Assembly: GCA_037721215.1 (NCBI GenBank)
Contig: JBBJNV010000014.1
Coordinates: 1 to 64,000 of the forward strand
DNA from: Gemmatimonadaceae bacterium
Lineage (GTDB): Bacteria > Gemmatimonadota > Gemmatimonadetes > Gemmatimonadales > Gemmatimonadaceae
Length of the DNA stretch: 64,000 nt
Direction: 5' to 3'
In this document: piece by piece, positions 25,331 through 34,345 of the stretch
Layout: the number at the start of each line of letters is the position of its first letter
Numbering within the stretch: position 1 is the stretch's first letter
Notes under the pieces: generated by a model
Told to the model about the DNA's origin: nothing
Database searches by the model: none
Seen by the model: only the letters and a program-made list of their open reading frames with translations
Program-made: the position numbers and the translations under genes

Positions 25331-27817
25331 CTACTTCTCGATTCGCATGCCATAGAAAGAGCGGTGCACGAAGAAGATGGAAATCAGGAAGAAGACGCCC
25401 GCCAGTACGTGACTGAGCAATGGCCCGCGTTCAGCAGTAAGCGAAACGGCAAGCTCCACAGCAAGGAGTCCGAACAGCGTCGTGAACTTGATCACAGGAT
25501 TGAGAGCCACCGAAGATGTGTCCTTGAATGGATCGCCAACCGTATCACCGACAACCGTTGCCGCGTGAAGCTCGGTTCCCTTCTGCTTGAGCTCGACTTC
25601 CACGATTTTCTTCGCGTTGTCCCATGCGCCACCGGCGTTTGCCATGAAGATCGCCTGATACAACCCGAACAACGCAATTGAAATCAGATAGCCGATGAAG
25701 AAATACGGCTCAACGAACGCGAACGCGAGGGTCGAGAAGAATACCGTGAGGAAAATGTTGAACATTCCCTTCTGCGCATATCTGGTGCAGATCTCGACGA
25801 CTTTCTTGCTGTCCTCGACCGATGCCTTCGCCGCACTTTCGAGGTTGATGTTCGCCTTGATGAACTCCACCGCCCGGTATGCACCGGTCGTGACAGCCTG
25901 AGTCGACGCGCCGACGAACCAATGGATCACGGCGCCACCTGCGATCAGGCCCAGGAGAAATGGCGGATGCAGAATAGAGATGTATTGCAGGAACTCCGGC
26001 TGCAACCCCTGAGTGAGTGACACGATGATCGAGAAAATAAGTGTCGTCGCACCAACGACCGCGGTACCGATCAAAACCGGCTTGGCGGTGGCCTTGAACG
26101 TATTGCCCGCGCCGTCATTCTCCTCGAGAAGGTGTTTGGCGCGTTCGAAATTGGGCGTAAACCCATAGTCCCGGTTGATCTCTGCATTGATGTTCGGCAG
26201 TTGCTCGATGGTGGAAAGCTCGAACACTGATTGAGCATTGTCCGTCACGGGGCCGTACGAATCGACGGCAATCGTCACCGGACCCATCCCCAGAAATCCG
26301 AATGCGACGAGACCGAACGCAAACACCGCAGGTCCGATCATGAGTGTCTCGAAGCCGAACGTGCTCACACCGTATGCAATGGACATGAGGATCATGATCG
26401 CCATGCCCAGCCAGTAAGCGCTGAAGTTTCCGGCGACGAGCCCGGATAGAATGTTCAGCGACGCACCGCCTTCGCGCGAAGACGTCACCACTTCCTTGAC
26501 GTGCGTTGATTCGGTCGACGTAAAAATCTTCACGAGCTCTGGAATGATCGCGCCGGCCAGCGTGCCGCAGGTAATGACCGTCGACAGCTTCCACCAGAGG
26601 GAACCATCGCCGAGGTCAGGGATAAGCAGCCACGACACGAGGTAGGTCATCACCACTGACACGATCGAGGTGAGCCACACGAGTGACGTAAGCGGCGCCT
26701 CGTAGTTCATGTTGTCGGCATTCACGTAGCGCGCCTTGGCGGCTGCTTCATTCATCAGATAGGAGACACCGCTGGCAACGACCATCATGATCCGCATGGC
26801 GAAAATCCAGACCAGCAACTGCACCTGGACGACGGGTGACGCCACCGCCAGCAGGATGAATGAAATCAGGGCGACACCCGTGACCCCGTAGGTCTCAAAG
26901 CCGTCCGCGCTCGGTCCAACCGAGTCGCCGGCATTATCCCCGGTGCAGTCGGCGATGGTGCCCGGATTGCGGACATCGTCTTCCTTGATATTGAAGACGA
27001 TCTTCATGAGATCGGCGCCGATGTCGGCGATCTTGGTGAATATTCCGCCGGCGATTCGAAGCGCGGCCGCGCCGAGTGATTCACCGATCGCGAAACCGAT
27101 GAAGCACGGACCCGCGTAGTCGCCCGGGATGAACAGCAGGATACAAAGCATCAGAAACAGCTCGACGCTGATGAGCAGCATGCCGATGCTCATGCCGGCC
27201 TTGAGCGGAATCGAATAGCACGGATACGGCTTGCCCCTGAGACTGGCGAAGGCAGTGCGCGAGTTGGCGAAGGTATTGATACGAATGCCGAACCACGCAA
27301 CGCCGTAGCTGCCGGCAATGCCGATGAGGCTGAACAGCAGGATTATCGCGACCTTGGTTGCCTCGAAATCGAGCAGAAATCCGAAATACAGCAGAATCAC
27401 GAACCCGATGAACAGCTCGAGGATCAGAATGAACTTTCCCTGCGTGATCAGATAAGTCTTGCAAGTCTCGTAGATCAGCTCCGAGATCTCGAGCATCGAT
27501 CCGTGCACCTCCATCTTCTTCAGCTGACCGTATATGACGAGGCCGAAGAGAAGTCCGAGTATGCAGACCAGCAGTCCGCCGGTGAGCAGCGTCGTTCCCG
27601 ACATTCCAAGAAACTCGACTGCGCCGAGGTCAGGTATGATGAGATTTGCTTCGCCGCCCGGTCGGTGCACTGGAGCCGGCTCGACGGAAGTGCCTGTCGC
27701 GGGGCCTGCCTGAGCCAAGCCGGTCGCCGCGGATAACGTGCTGCCAGCGAGGGCAATCAGCGCAACTGACATTACAGTCACAGCCCGACGGAACAGCGGG
27801 TGAATCCAAATCGTCAT
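25331..27817 (-). CDS. hppA: Membrane-bound proton-translocating pyrophosphatase
   Basis: An 828-residue integral membrane pump that couples PPi hydrolysis to ion export. Seen are GDNAGDSVGPSADGFETYG with the preceding IADC, the PPi-site NDG-type loop (EENDGAGNTFKATAKP) and ANAGGAWDNAKK. The Lys in GNTFKA occupies the position that makes these pumps potassium-independent, so proton transport is most likely. The ATG at 27817 has AGGAG seven bases upstream; a longer reading to 27889 lacks support. The first 60 residues form a signal-like segment plus a periplasmic stretch. Confidence 0.95.
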   Translation of the reverse strand: MTIWIHPLFRRAVTVMSVALIALAGSTLSAATGLAQAGPATGTSVEPAPVHRPGGEANLIIPDLGAVEFLGMSGTTLLTGGLLVCILGLLFGLVIYGQLKKMEVHGSMLEISELIYETCKTYLITQGKFILILELFIGFVILLYFGFLLDFEATKVAIILLFSLIGIAGSYGVAWFGIRINTFANSRTAFASLRGKPYPCYSIPLKAGMSIGMLLISVELFLMLCILLFIPGDYAGPCFIGFAIGESLGAAALRIAGGIFTKIADIGADLMKIVFNIKEDDVRNPGTIADCTGDNAGDSVGPSADGFETYGVTGVALISFILLAVASPVVQVQLLVWIFAMRIMMVVASGVSYLMNEAAAKARYVNADNMNYEAPLTSLVWLTSIVSVVMTYLVSWLLIPDLGDGSLWWKLSTVITCGTLAGAIIPELVKIFTSTESTHVKEVVTSSREGGASLNILSGLVAGNFSAYWLGMAIMILMSIAYGVSTFGFETLMIGPAVFAFGLVAFGFLGMGPVTIAVDSYGPVTDNAQSVFELSTIEQLPNINAEINRDYGFTPNFERAKHLLEENDGAGNTFKATAKPVLIGTAVVGATTLIFSIIVSLTQGLQPEFLQYISILHPPFLLGLIAGGAVIHWFVGASTQAVTTGAYRAVEFIKANINLESAAKASVEDSKKVVEICTRYAQKGMFNIFLTVFFSTLAFAFVEPYFFIGYLISIALFGLYQAIFMANAGGAWDNAKKIVEVELKQKGTELHAATVVGDTVGDPFKDTSSVALNPVIKFTTLFGLLAVELAVSLTAERGPLLSHVLAGVFFLISIFFVHRSFYGMRIEK

Positions 27818-27954
27818 CGAAAATCTCCTGAGGGTAAAAAACTGGCGCCCCGATCCGGCGCCATGGCGGGAAGCAACATCAACGTTCAACAGCTCATTCT
27901 TTCAGTTCTCGAGGCACAAGCGGCGTCGCGCTTCCGCTCCGGGGGCGCACATTG

Positions 27955-29478
27955 TCAAGCTTGCGGAGACATCTTGCGCCAGAGCGAATACACGGGTATG
28001 CCGATGGCCACGAGAACGAGGCCGGACAGTGCCTGCGCCCTCGTCTTGTCAGCGATCAGCAGGACAATCGCAACCGTACCCGCCAACAGAATGTAGAGCC
28101 CTGGCAGGACGGGATAGCCGATCGCGCGGTACGGGCGTTCAGCGTCGGGTTTCGTGGACCTGAGGATGAACAACCCAACGGTCGTGAGTACGTAAAATAT
28201 CAACGCTGCGAAAATGACGAAGTCGAGTAGCTGGCCGTAAGTCCCCGTAAGGCACAGCAGGCTTGTCCAGACAGCCTGTACGATCAATGCGGTTGAGGGA
28301 ACCCGATTGACGTTGAGCTGCGCGGCGCGCTTGAAGAAAAGACCGTCGCGAGCCATCGCGTAGTAGACTCGCGACCCGGCGAGGATCAACCCATTGTTGC
28401 AGCCGAACGTCGAGATCAGAATGGCGCTCGCCATTATCGTTCCGCCTATCGCGCCGAATATCACCTCCGCAGCCGCACTTCCGACACGATCCTGCGTCGC
28501 GTGCTGAATGCCACGGCCTATAACAGACGCGGCATCCTTGGCGCCGTCAAGCGGCAGCACGTTGAGATAAGCAATGTTGGCCAGAAGGTAGAGCGCGCTG
28601 ACCAGTCCGGTTCCCATCAGCAGGGCGAGCGGAAGATTTCGCTGCGGATTCTTTACTTCAGCTGCCGCGAACGTGACGTTATTCCACGCGTCGCTCGAGA
28701 AAAGCGATCCCACGAGTGACGCACCGAAAGCGATGAGAAACACCGACGAAACATCGACATTGCCGGTAAACCTGCCGGGGCCGAAGTTGGCGGCGACGGC
28801 GTCGGCATTTCGACCAACGGTGAGAGCGAGAAGAATGAGCGCGGCAAGCGCCCCCGTCTTCACCACAGTGAGCGTGGTCTGGACAAACTTTCCTTCCTTG
28901 ACGCCGCGGAGATTGATCCACGTCAAAACCCATACGCTCAGGAGAGCGATGAGCCGCTGGGGCGACAGCCCCATCTCCACGAGTCCGCCAGGGGTATTGA
29001 AATCGATCTGCGGAAACCAGGAAAAGCGGTCGGGTGTGATGCCGGGCCATAGGACTCCCAGGAAGCGCCCGAATCCTACAGCCACGGCCGCAATCGTTCC
29101 CGTTTGAATGACAATGAACAGCGTCCAGCCGTATAGAAAACCCATGAGGGGCCCCATGGATTCACGCAGGAACACGTACTGGCCTCCCGCACGCGGATAC
29201 ATTGCAGCGAGCTCGCCGTACGCAAGCGCGCCGAGCATGGTGATCACTCCGGCGACGACCCACGCAAGCATCAGCCACAGGGGCGAGCCGACCGTCCGCG
29301 AAATATCGGCCGACACAATGAAGATTCCGCTGCCAATCATCGATCCGGCGACGAGCATCGTCGCGTCGGTGAGCGTCAGCGCCTTGACGAAGTCACCCGA
29401 CGTCGGAGTTCCGTCGGGGGATCTCGGGTCGTCATCGACCTGCTCGGGCGCGTCGTATGTGCCGGGCATATTCGTCAT
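27955..29478 (-). CDS. APC-family amino acid permease (LAT-like)
   Basis: A 507-residue multi-pass transporter: after a 30-residue hydrophilic head, TLTDATMLVAGSMIGSGIF is TM1, then AYGELAAMYPRAGGQYVFLRE is the TM3 region. FSSDAWNNVTFAAAEVKNPQ resembles the LAT/SteT exchanger branch. GGAG precedes the ATG by seven bases. It stands 137 bases upstream of hppA; the gap (27818-27954) holds the hppA ribosome site and a short GGCGCC repeat pair but no gene. Confidence 0.9.
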   Translation of the reverse strand: MTNMPGTYDAPEQVDDDPRSPDGTPTSGDFVKALTLTDATMLVAGSMIGSGIFIVSADISRTVGSPLWLMLAWVVAGVITMLGALAYGELAAMYPRAGGQYVFLRESMGPLMGFLYGWTLFIVIQTGTIAAVAVGFGRFLGVLWPGITPDRFSWFPQIDFNTPGGLVEMGLSPQRLIALLSVWVLTWINLRGVKEGKFVQTTLTVVKTGALAALILLALTVGRNADAVAANFGPGRFTGNVDVSSVFLIAFGASLVGSLFSSDAWNNVTFAAAEVKNPQRNLPLALLMGTGLVSALYLLANIAYLNVLPLDGAKDAASVIGRGIQHATQDRVGSAAAEVIFGAIGGTIMASAILISTFGCNNGLILAGSRVYYAMARDGLFFKRAAQLNVNRVPSTALIVQAVWTSLLCLTGTYGQLLDFVIFAALIFYVLTTVGLFILRSTKPDAERPYRAIGYPVLPGLYILLAGTVAIVLLIADKTRAQALSGLVLVAIGIPVYSLWRKMSPQA

Positions 29479-29580
29479 CCAATAACTCCGCGGGTATGGA
29501 TACCGTCTGTCGCCCGGTGATCAGCGGGCGGAATCTACAGGCGACGCCGGTGTACTGCTAGGAGGCAGGACAGTCTGGAT

Positions 29581-30360
29581 TCAGAAGATGAATTGGATGT
29601 CTACGGTGTCTCGTATCGGGGTTCCATCGGCCTTGACCCCCGGACGGAACCGAAGTGCGAGCAGAACCTCACGCAGTCGGCGGTTGTATCCGCCATCGCG
29701 GGATGGGTTGAAGCCGAGCAGCGTCGACTTCCCTTTTTCGTCAACATCGAAGTAAGCCGTCAGGTGATACCCTCTGAGCGACGAAGGCGCCGGAAGTGGT
29801 GGCAGGAAAAACTGCGTTGGAGTGGGAGGAAAACTGCTTCCGGGACCTCCTCCTGTGCCTGGACCATTTGCCGATCCTGTGCCCGTCCCGACGCCCGATC
29901 CAACTCCGCCCCCGCTTCCCGGTCCGGCGCCCGCTGACCCGCTGGTGCCAGCGCCACTTCCGGCAGGCCCGGTTGTAGCCGCACCCGTTGGCGGTAGCAC
30001 GGACGGCGCCTGGGCGAGAGGCACCGCGGCGGGTGGCACCACCGGCACCGTCTTCGGCAGTTCCATCGGGATTGGCGCAACGAGCGCTGCCGCGTCGGGA
30101 GCAGGTGGCTTGATGCGAACGAATTGCAAACGCTGTGCGGCACCGGAACGTCCGCCCCCTGAACCTCCCCCGCCTCCGCCCGCCGGCCCTGCACCGCCGC
30201 CGCCAGTGGCAGGTTCAGCCTTGAAACTCTTACGAGCTATTGGAAACAGAACGAGGAAAATGATCAGCGCATGTGCAAAAAGAGAGGCGGCGACACCCTT
30301 CCACCGCCCCTCTCTGCTGCTTCGTGGTACGCCGACGGGCGCTCGGTACCGGTTACCTAT
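29581..30360 (-). CDS. TonB-like energy transducer (second copy), no usual start codon
   Basis: The open frame runs from a TAA near 30367 to 29581. From the 30360 codon the product is about 259 residues: basic head (REGRWKG), one membrane helix (FAHALIIFLVLFPIA), a long Gly/Ser/Pro periplasmic stalk and a C-terminal domain (LTAYFDVDEKGKSTLLGF, LREVLLALRFRPG) as in TonB. ATG, GTG and TTG are absent until a TTG after the helix, which cannot be right for a TonB. An ATA at 30360 overlaps the upstream stop as ATAG, the geometry of an ATGA overlap. The start is therefore uncertain. Confidence 0.7.
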   Translation of the reverse strand: MGNRYRAPVGVPRSSREGRWKGVAASLFAHALIIFLVLFPIARKSFKAEPATGGGGAGPAGGGGGGSGGGRSGAAQRLQFVRIKPPAPDAAALVAPIPMELPKTVPVVPPAAVPLAQAPSVLPPTGAATTGPAGSGAGTSGSAGAGPGSGGGVGSGVGTGTGSANGPGTGGGPGSSFPPTPTQFFLPPLPAPSSLRGYHLTAYFDVDEKGKSTLLGFNPSRDGGYNRRLREVLLALRFRPGVKADGTPIRDTVDIQFIF

Positions 30361-30785
30361 GGAGCCGCCGGATCCTTATCCTTCGGAGACACACCGATGA
30401 CCTTGACGCCAGCCCCGCGGGCGACATCCATGGCATAAATCACCTGAGAATACTTGACGGCCTTAGGTGCACCCTTGACGAAAATGATCTTCTCAGGACG
30501 CGCCTTGTAAATCTCGGTCAACCGTGCCAGCAACCGCGCCTTTGGAACCTCCTCTTTGTTCACGAGATACTTTTCGCCAGCAAGTACTTCGAGCACGATC
30601 TGCGGAGGCGGATTGGTGCTCTCAGTGGTTTCGATGGGATCAGGTAGCTGAAGATCGATCGCCTTCCTCGACATCGGCACCACGAGCATGAAGATGATCA
30701 GCAGTACCAGCAGCACGTCGATCATCGGAGTGACGTTGATCTCGTTGGTTAGAGCCCCGCCTTCCCCTCCAGTAGACATTGACAT
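30357..30785 (-). CDS. exbD: Biopolymer transport protein ExbD/TolR (second copy)
   Basis: A 142-residue protein with a cytoplasmic head, one membrane helix (INVTPMIDVLLVLLIIFML) containing the essential proton-carrying Asp, and a periplasmic domain ending VIGVSPKDKDP. With ExbB it uses the proton motive force to drive TonB. Start overlaps the previous exbD stop by one base. The periplasmic part (KYLVNKEEVPKARLLARL) differs from the first copy, so the two likely form a heteromeric or alternative stator subunit. Confidence 0.92.
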   Translation of the reverse strand: MSMSTGGEGGALTNEINVTPMIDVLLVLLIIFMLVVPMSRKAIDLQLPDPIETTESTNPPPQIVLEVLAGEKYLVNKEEVPKARLLARLTEIYKARPEKIIFVKGAPKAVKYSQVIYAMDVARGAGVKVIGVSPKDKDPAAP

Positions 30786-31267
30786 CAGTCTTTACCGCCT
30801 GCGGGTTTGCCACCACCCAGAAGGTTATCGGTGGCAATCAGGGAAACAGTCCCTGGCTGCTGATCCGTGATCATTCCCGTAACGCGAACTTCGTTCTTCG
30901 AGGCGATGTCGAGAGCGTCGAGAACCTTCCCGTACTCGAGATCCTTGTGCGCCTTTACATACAACAGTTTGTCATCCTCACGATTCTCGTAGATCGTCTT
31001 GAGACGCTGAGCGAGCTCCGCGTTTGGAATCGGCGCCTTGTTCAGGAAGTATTGCCCGTTGGCGTCGATGCCGAGAACCTGGTCGCGATCCTCCTCCGGA
31101 TGTGGCTTGAGGTTCACGCCCTGCGGAGGAATCGCCTGAAAGCCGGCGCTGATCGCGGGAATGACGAGCATGAAGATGATGAGGAGAACCAGCATGACGT
31201 CGATCATCGGCGTCACGTTGGGTTCTGCCTTGATATTACTGCGCGTTGCGCCTGATGACATGGACAT
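30785..31267 (-). CDS. exbD: Biopolymer transport protein ExbD/TolR (first copy)
   Basis: A 160-residue ExbD: the helix AEPNVTPMIDVMLVLLIIFM carries the conserved Asp, followed by a periplasmic region beginning VIPAISAGF. The C-terminal NLLGGGKPAGGKD is Gly/Lys rich. It follows exbB by 18 bases and overlaps the second exbD. Two unlike ExbD genes after one ExbB is a pattern known from some Gram-negative phyla. Confidence 0.92.
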   Translation of the reverse strand: MSMSSGATRSNIKAEPNVTPMIDVMLVLLIIFMLVIPAISAGFQAIPPQGVNLKPHPEEDRDQVLGIDANGQYFLNKAPIPNAELAQRLKTIYENREDDKLLYVKAHKDLEYGKVLDALDIASKNEVRVTGMITDQQPGTVSLIATDNLLGGGKPAGGKD

Positions 31268-31285
31268 GGGCCGGAACTCCTTGCG

Positions 31286-32026
31286 CTAATTCGAGATAGG
31301 CGCGGATCCGGCCGTAGCCGTGGTGTTGAATTCGCGGGTGAAGCGCGACCGGCCGAACTCGCCGCTCACGTTCTTGATCATGTAGTCGATCATCTCCTTC
31401 GAGGTATACGTCATCTCGGCGGTGAGATTATCGATCTTGACCTGGAAGAAGTTGTACGACCACACCGCCGGAATTGCGACGATGAGTCCGAACGCCGTGG
31501 TAATGAGTGCCTCGGCCACACCGGCGGAGATCGCGGAAAGTCCGCCGGAGCCGGACGATGCCATACCGACGAACGCGTTGACGATACCCATCGTTGTTCC
31601 GAGCAACCCGACGAATGGAGCGGTCGCGCCGACCGTGGCGAGAATGCCGAGGCCGCGCTTCAGATCGGTGATCGTCATCAGCATCTCGCGCTCGATCGCG
31701 CGCTCAGCCGAGTTGATATCACCGACGTTGACTGTGCCATCCTGAATCAGCGGCTTGATTTCCGTAAGCGCGCCGCCAAGGACGCGGGCAACATGCGACT
31801 TCTTGTACTTCTCGGAAAGCGTGACCGCTTCAGTGAGATTGTCTTCTTCGAGAAACTGCGAAAATTCAGGAGCGAACTTACGGGTTTCCTTCTGGGCTTG
31901 CTTCAGATCCCACCACTTTTTGATCGTGACCGTGAGCGACCAGATGGACATGAAGAGAAGCGTGAAGACGATGCCTTTGGCGAACCAGCCCATTTCATGC
32001 CAGAGGTCGATAAGAGAAAGTCCCAT
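31286..32026 (-). CDS. exbB: MotA/TolQ/ExbB proton channel protein
   Basis: A 246-residue three-helix membrane protein: first helix after MGLSLIDLWHEMGWFAKG, then the family signature region LGILATVGATAPFVGLLGTT and ITTAFGLIVAIPAVWSYNFF. It forms the proton-conducting stator with ExbD that energises TonB. It lies 36 bases after the tonB gene and heads the exbB-exbD-exbD part of the operon. Confidence 0.94.
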   Translation of the reverse strand: MGLSLIDLWHEMGWFAKGIVFTLLFMSIWSLTVTIKKWWDLKQAQKETRKFAPEFSQFLEEDNLTEAVTLSEKYKKSHVARVLGGALTEIKPLIQDGTVNVGDINSAERAIEREMLMTITDLKRGLGILATVGATAPFVGLLGTTMGIVNAFVGMASSGSGGLSAISAGVAEALITTAFGLIVAIPAVWSYNFFQVKIDNLTAEMTYTSKEMIDYMIKNVSGEFGRSRFTREFNTTATAGSAPISN

Positions 32027-32062
32027 GGTATTTGATTCCCGGTTGGTTGTTGTTGTGGTTGG

Positions 32063-32782
32063 TTATCTGTCGAGCTTGAACTGGAAACTCTGCTGCACGA
32101 GCTGCTTTACCTTCTTTCCGCCGACTTCGGCCGCGTAGAAACGCATCTGCGGCAGCGCGGTGCGGACCGCGTTTGCAAACATGTCGTTGGTAGCCTTGAG
32201 GACCTTGAATGAGCTCGTCTCGGCTTTGCCGTCCTCGTTGACGACGAACTGCGCCTGTACTTCACCCTCGACTCCCGAGGATCGGAGTGCATCGGGATAG
32301 CGCGGGCTGCCCGTACCCGGAATCTGGGCGACAGGCTTCTCGACCTGAAAATCGAAATACGGCTCGTTGCTGATTTTCTGCGGCGTACCGCCAGCGACAC
32401 CGGCAGCAACTCCGCCCTTTACGCCCTTGCCACTGAAGTCGGCTTCATTCGTGACTTTCTTGCTGAGATCAATATCCGGAATCTTGATCGGAATATCGAC
32501 CGGTGCCTGAAGCACCTGGAAGCCTTTCGGCGGCGGCGCCTTCATGACGACATCCTTCGGCGGCGGCGGCGGCGGCTCCTTGGGCTTGGGCGGCGGAGGC
32601 GGTTCCTTCTTCATTTCGACGAACTGGATCTTTTCGTTCTTCGTCTTGTCGTCGGCGATCCCGGCACGCGCAGTCGCAATGACGGCGAGCGCGATCAGAC
32701 CTCCATGGAACACCATGCTGAACATGGTTCCGCCTGCAAGCTTCTGCTTCTTGGGCTGCGACTCGATCAGTAGATTGAACAT
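32063..32782 (-). CDS. tonB: TonB-family energy transducer (first copy)
   Basis: A 239-residue protein: cytoplasmic head with KQKLAGG, membrane helix (FSMVFHGGLIALAVIATARA), a Pro/Lys spacer (EPPPPPKPKEPP, then PPPPKD) and a C-terminal TonB domain (GVEGEVQAQFVVNEDGKAE, ALPQMRFYAAEVGG). It transmits energy to outer-membrane TonB-dependent receptors; none are in the window. First gene of a five-gene operon ending with a second TonB-like gene. Confidence 0.92.
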   Translation of the reverse strand: MFNLLIESQPKKQKLAGGTMFSMVFHGGLIALAVIATARAGIADDKTKNEKIQFVEMKKEPPPPPKPKEPPPPPPKDVVMKAPPPKGFQVLQAPVDIPIKIPDIDLSKKVTNEADFSGKGVKGGVAAGVAGGTPQKISNEPYFDFQVEKPVAQIPGTGSPRYPDALRSSGVEGEVQAQFVVNEDGKAETSSFKVLKATNDMFANAVRTALPQMRFYAAEVGGKKVKQLVQQSFQFKLDR

Positions 32783-32887
32783 TGATTCACCGAGTTGAGT
32801 ATGGGTGAGTTGTAGCTTATTCGCACCCGGGTCCCGAAGTAATAGCAGGAAGATTAAGAATCCATGAAATCGGTCTTAATCGGCGAT

Positions 32888-34339
32888 TCATGCTTTCACC
32901 TGCGTCGGCAAGGGCAGCGTTACAGTAAAGAGACTGCCTTTCCCCAATCGCGACGATGCAGTCAGCGTGCCACCATGTGCCTGAGCGATCCACTGGCTGA
33001 TGGCGAGACCAAGGCCGAACCCGCCGCGCTCCGACATGCGCGAACGTGCGCGGTCGGCCCGCCAGAACCGTTCGAAGATGTACGGCACGTCCGCAGCAGC
33101 AATTCCAATTCCCGTATCCCGAACCGCAAATGTCACGTTGTCGGGATGAACTCCAAGTCCGATATCTACTTTCCCGCCAGGCGGAGTGTACTTGATTGCG
33201 TTAGTCACGAGATTGAGAAACAACTGGCGCAACCTCGTCGGATCACCCATCACTGTAATCGTTGCCGTGAAGGGAAGATTCACAGCGACTCCCGCGCCTT
33301 CCCCAAGTATCTGCGCGGTCTCGTAAACATCCTTCACCAGTGGCTCGAGCTCGACCGGCTCGCGGTGGATGTCAAACCGTCCTTCGTCGGCGCGCGCAAG
33401 AGTGAGCAGGCTTTCGACGAGATCGGCCATCCGCGTCGTCTCATGCAGCGCCTCCTCCAGCGCCACCATTCTTTCGTCTCGCGACGGCTCGCTCATCGCC
33501 CGCTCGACGTCAGCCCGCATCACCGTCAACGGAGTCTTGAGTTCGTGACTCGCATCGGCAGTAAACCGTCGAAGCCCCATGAACGAGCTTTCGAGGCGCT
33601 CGATCATTGCATTGAGCGTCGACACCAGACTCGCAAACTCACGCCCCGAGTTATCCATGCTCAGCCGGCGGTGAAGGCTGCGACCGTCGCTGATCGCCGC
33701 GACATCGTGCGTCAGCTTGGCGATTCGCTGCGAGGTGAGTCCGAATGCCGCGTAGGCCCCCCAGCCCGCCAGTGCAATCAGAACTGGAGCAATGATAAAG
33801 AACGTCACTATAAACTCGCGCGGTAATGCGGTGCGCGAGCGCGTAGGCACTCCCACAACGACCCTGCCGAGGCTCGCCGTCGGGCTGGAGAGCGCATTCG
33901 CGATGAGCAACAGCCGCTCGTTCGCTGTTGGCAGCGACAGCAAGCCGGCCGGGCCTCCAACGCGCAGATTGACGAGCTGCCCCGCTAGCAGCGAAGAATC
34001 GGAAGCACCCAACCGCTGTGCCGCGGGAGACTGGTAAATGGGAATACCCCGGGTATCGGTTATTACCAGGTAGTCCGGAAACGCGCCGAGCATCGACCGC
34101 AGCAGCGGAGTGACGAACAGCGCCTGACCGGCGGTATCGCGTCCGACGACGGTTTGCACGCCTTCGCGCGTCTCACGAATCACCGTCGCCGCTAATTCCG
34201 CCTGCGTTGCGGCATGTCGCGCGATATCGCTGTATACGGATGCATTCCGCACCTGCCAGACGGTCAGGCCCAGCGCCGCAGTGACGGCGACGAGCCCAGC
34301 TACGAACGAGGCAGTAAGGTTCGTCCGGGTGGATGCCAC
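32888..34339 (-). CDS. Two-component sensor histidine kinase
   Basis: A 483-residue membrane kinase: helix 1 at 9-30, a periplasmic sensor (about 31-173, no recognised ligand domain), helix 2 at 174-200, HAMP, then the H-box with H265 in ADASHELKTP, the N-box (FLNLVTNAIKYTP), DTGIG and GGFGLGLAI. It autophosphorylates on H265 and passes the phosphate to the response regulator encoded six bases upstream. The architecture resembles the heavy-metal/CusS-like branch, but the signal is unknown. Confidence 0.93.
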   Translation of the reverse strand: MASTRTNLTASFVAGLVAVTAALGLTVWQVRNASVYSDIARHAATQAELAATVIRETREGVQTVVGRDTAGQALFVTPLLRSMLGAFPDYLVITDTRGIPIYQSPAAQRLGASDSSLLAGQLVNLRVGGPAGLLSLPTANERLLLIANALSSPTASLGRVVVGVPTRSRTALPREFIVTFFIIAPVLIALAGWGAYAAFGLTSQRIAKLTHDVAAISDGRSLHRRLSMDNSGREFASLVSTLNAMIERLESSFMGLRRFTADASHELKTPLTVMRADVERAMSEPSRDERMVALEEALHETTRMADLVESLLTLARADEGRFDIHREPVELEPLVKDVYETAQILGEGAGVAVNLPFTATITVMGDPTRLRQLFLNLVTNAIKYTPPGGKVDIGLGVHPDNVTFAVRDTGIGIAAADVPYIFERFWRADRARSRMSERGGFGLGLAISQWIAQAHGGTLTASSRLGKGSLFTVTLPLPTQVKA

Positions 34340-34345
34340 AATGCT

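Noticed and set aside
27844-27862. GGCGCC repeat pair as a riboswitch or terminator before hppA
   Set aside because: Only six base pairs and no T-run or conserved aptamer features; too weak to call.
29700-30130. Gly/Pro/Ser-rich tandem repeats as a possible satellite
   Set aside because: The repetition is explained by the protein stalk of the second TonB-like transducer; units are irregular at DNA level.
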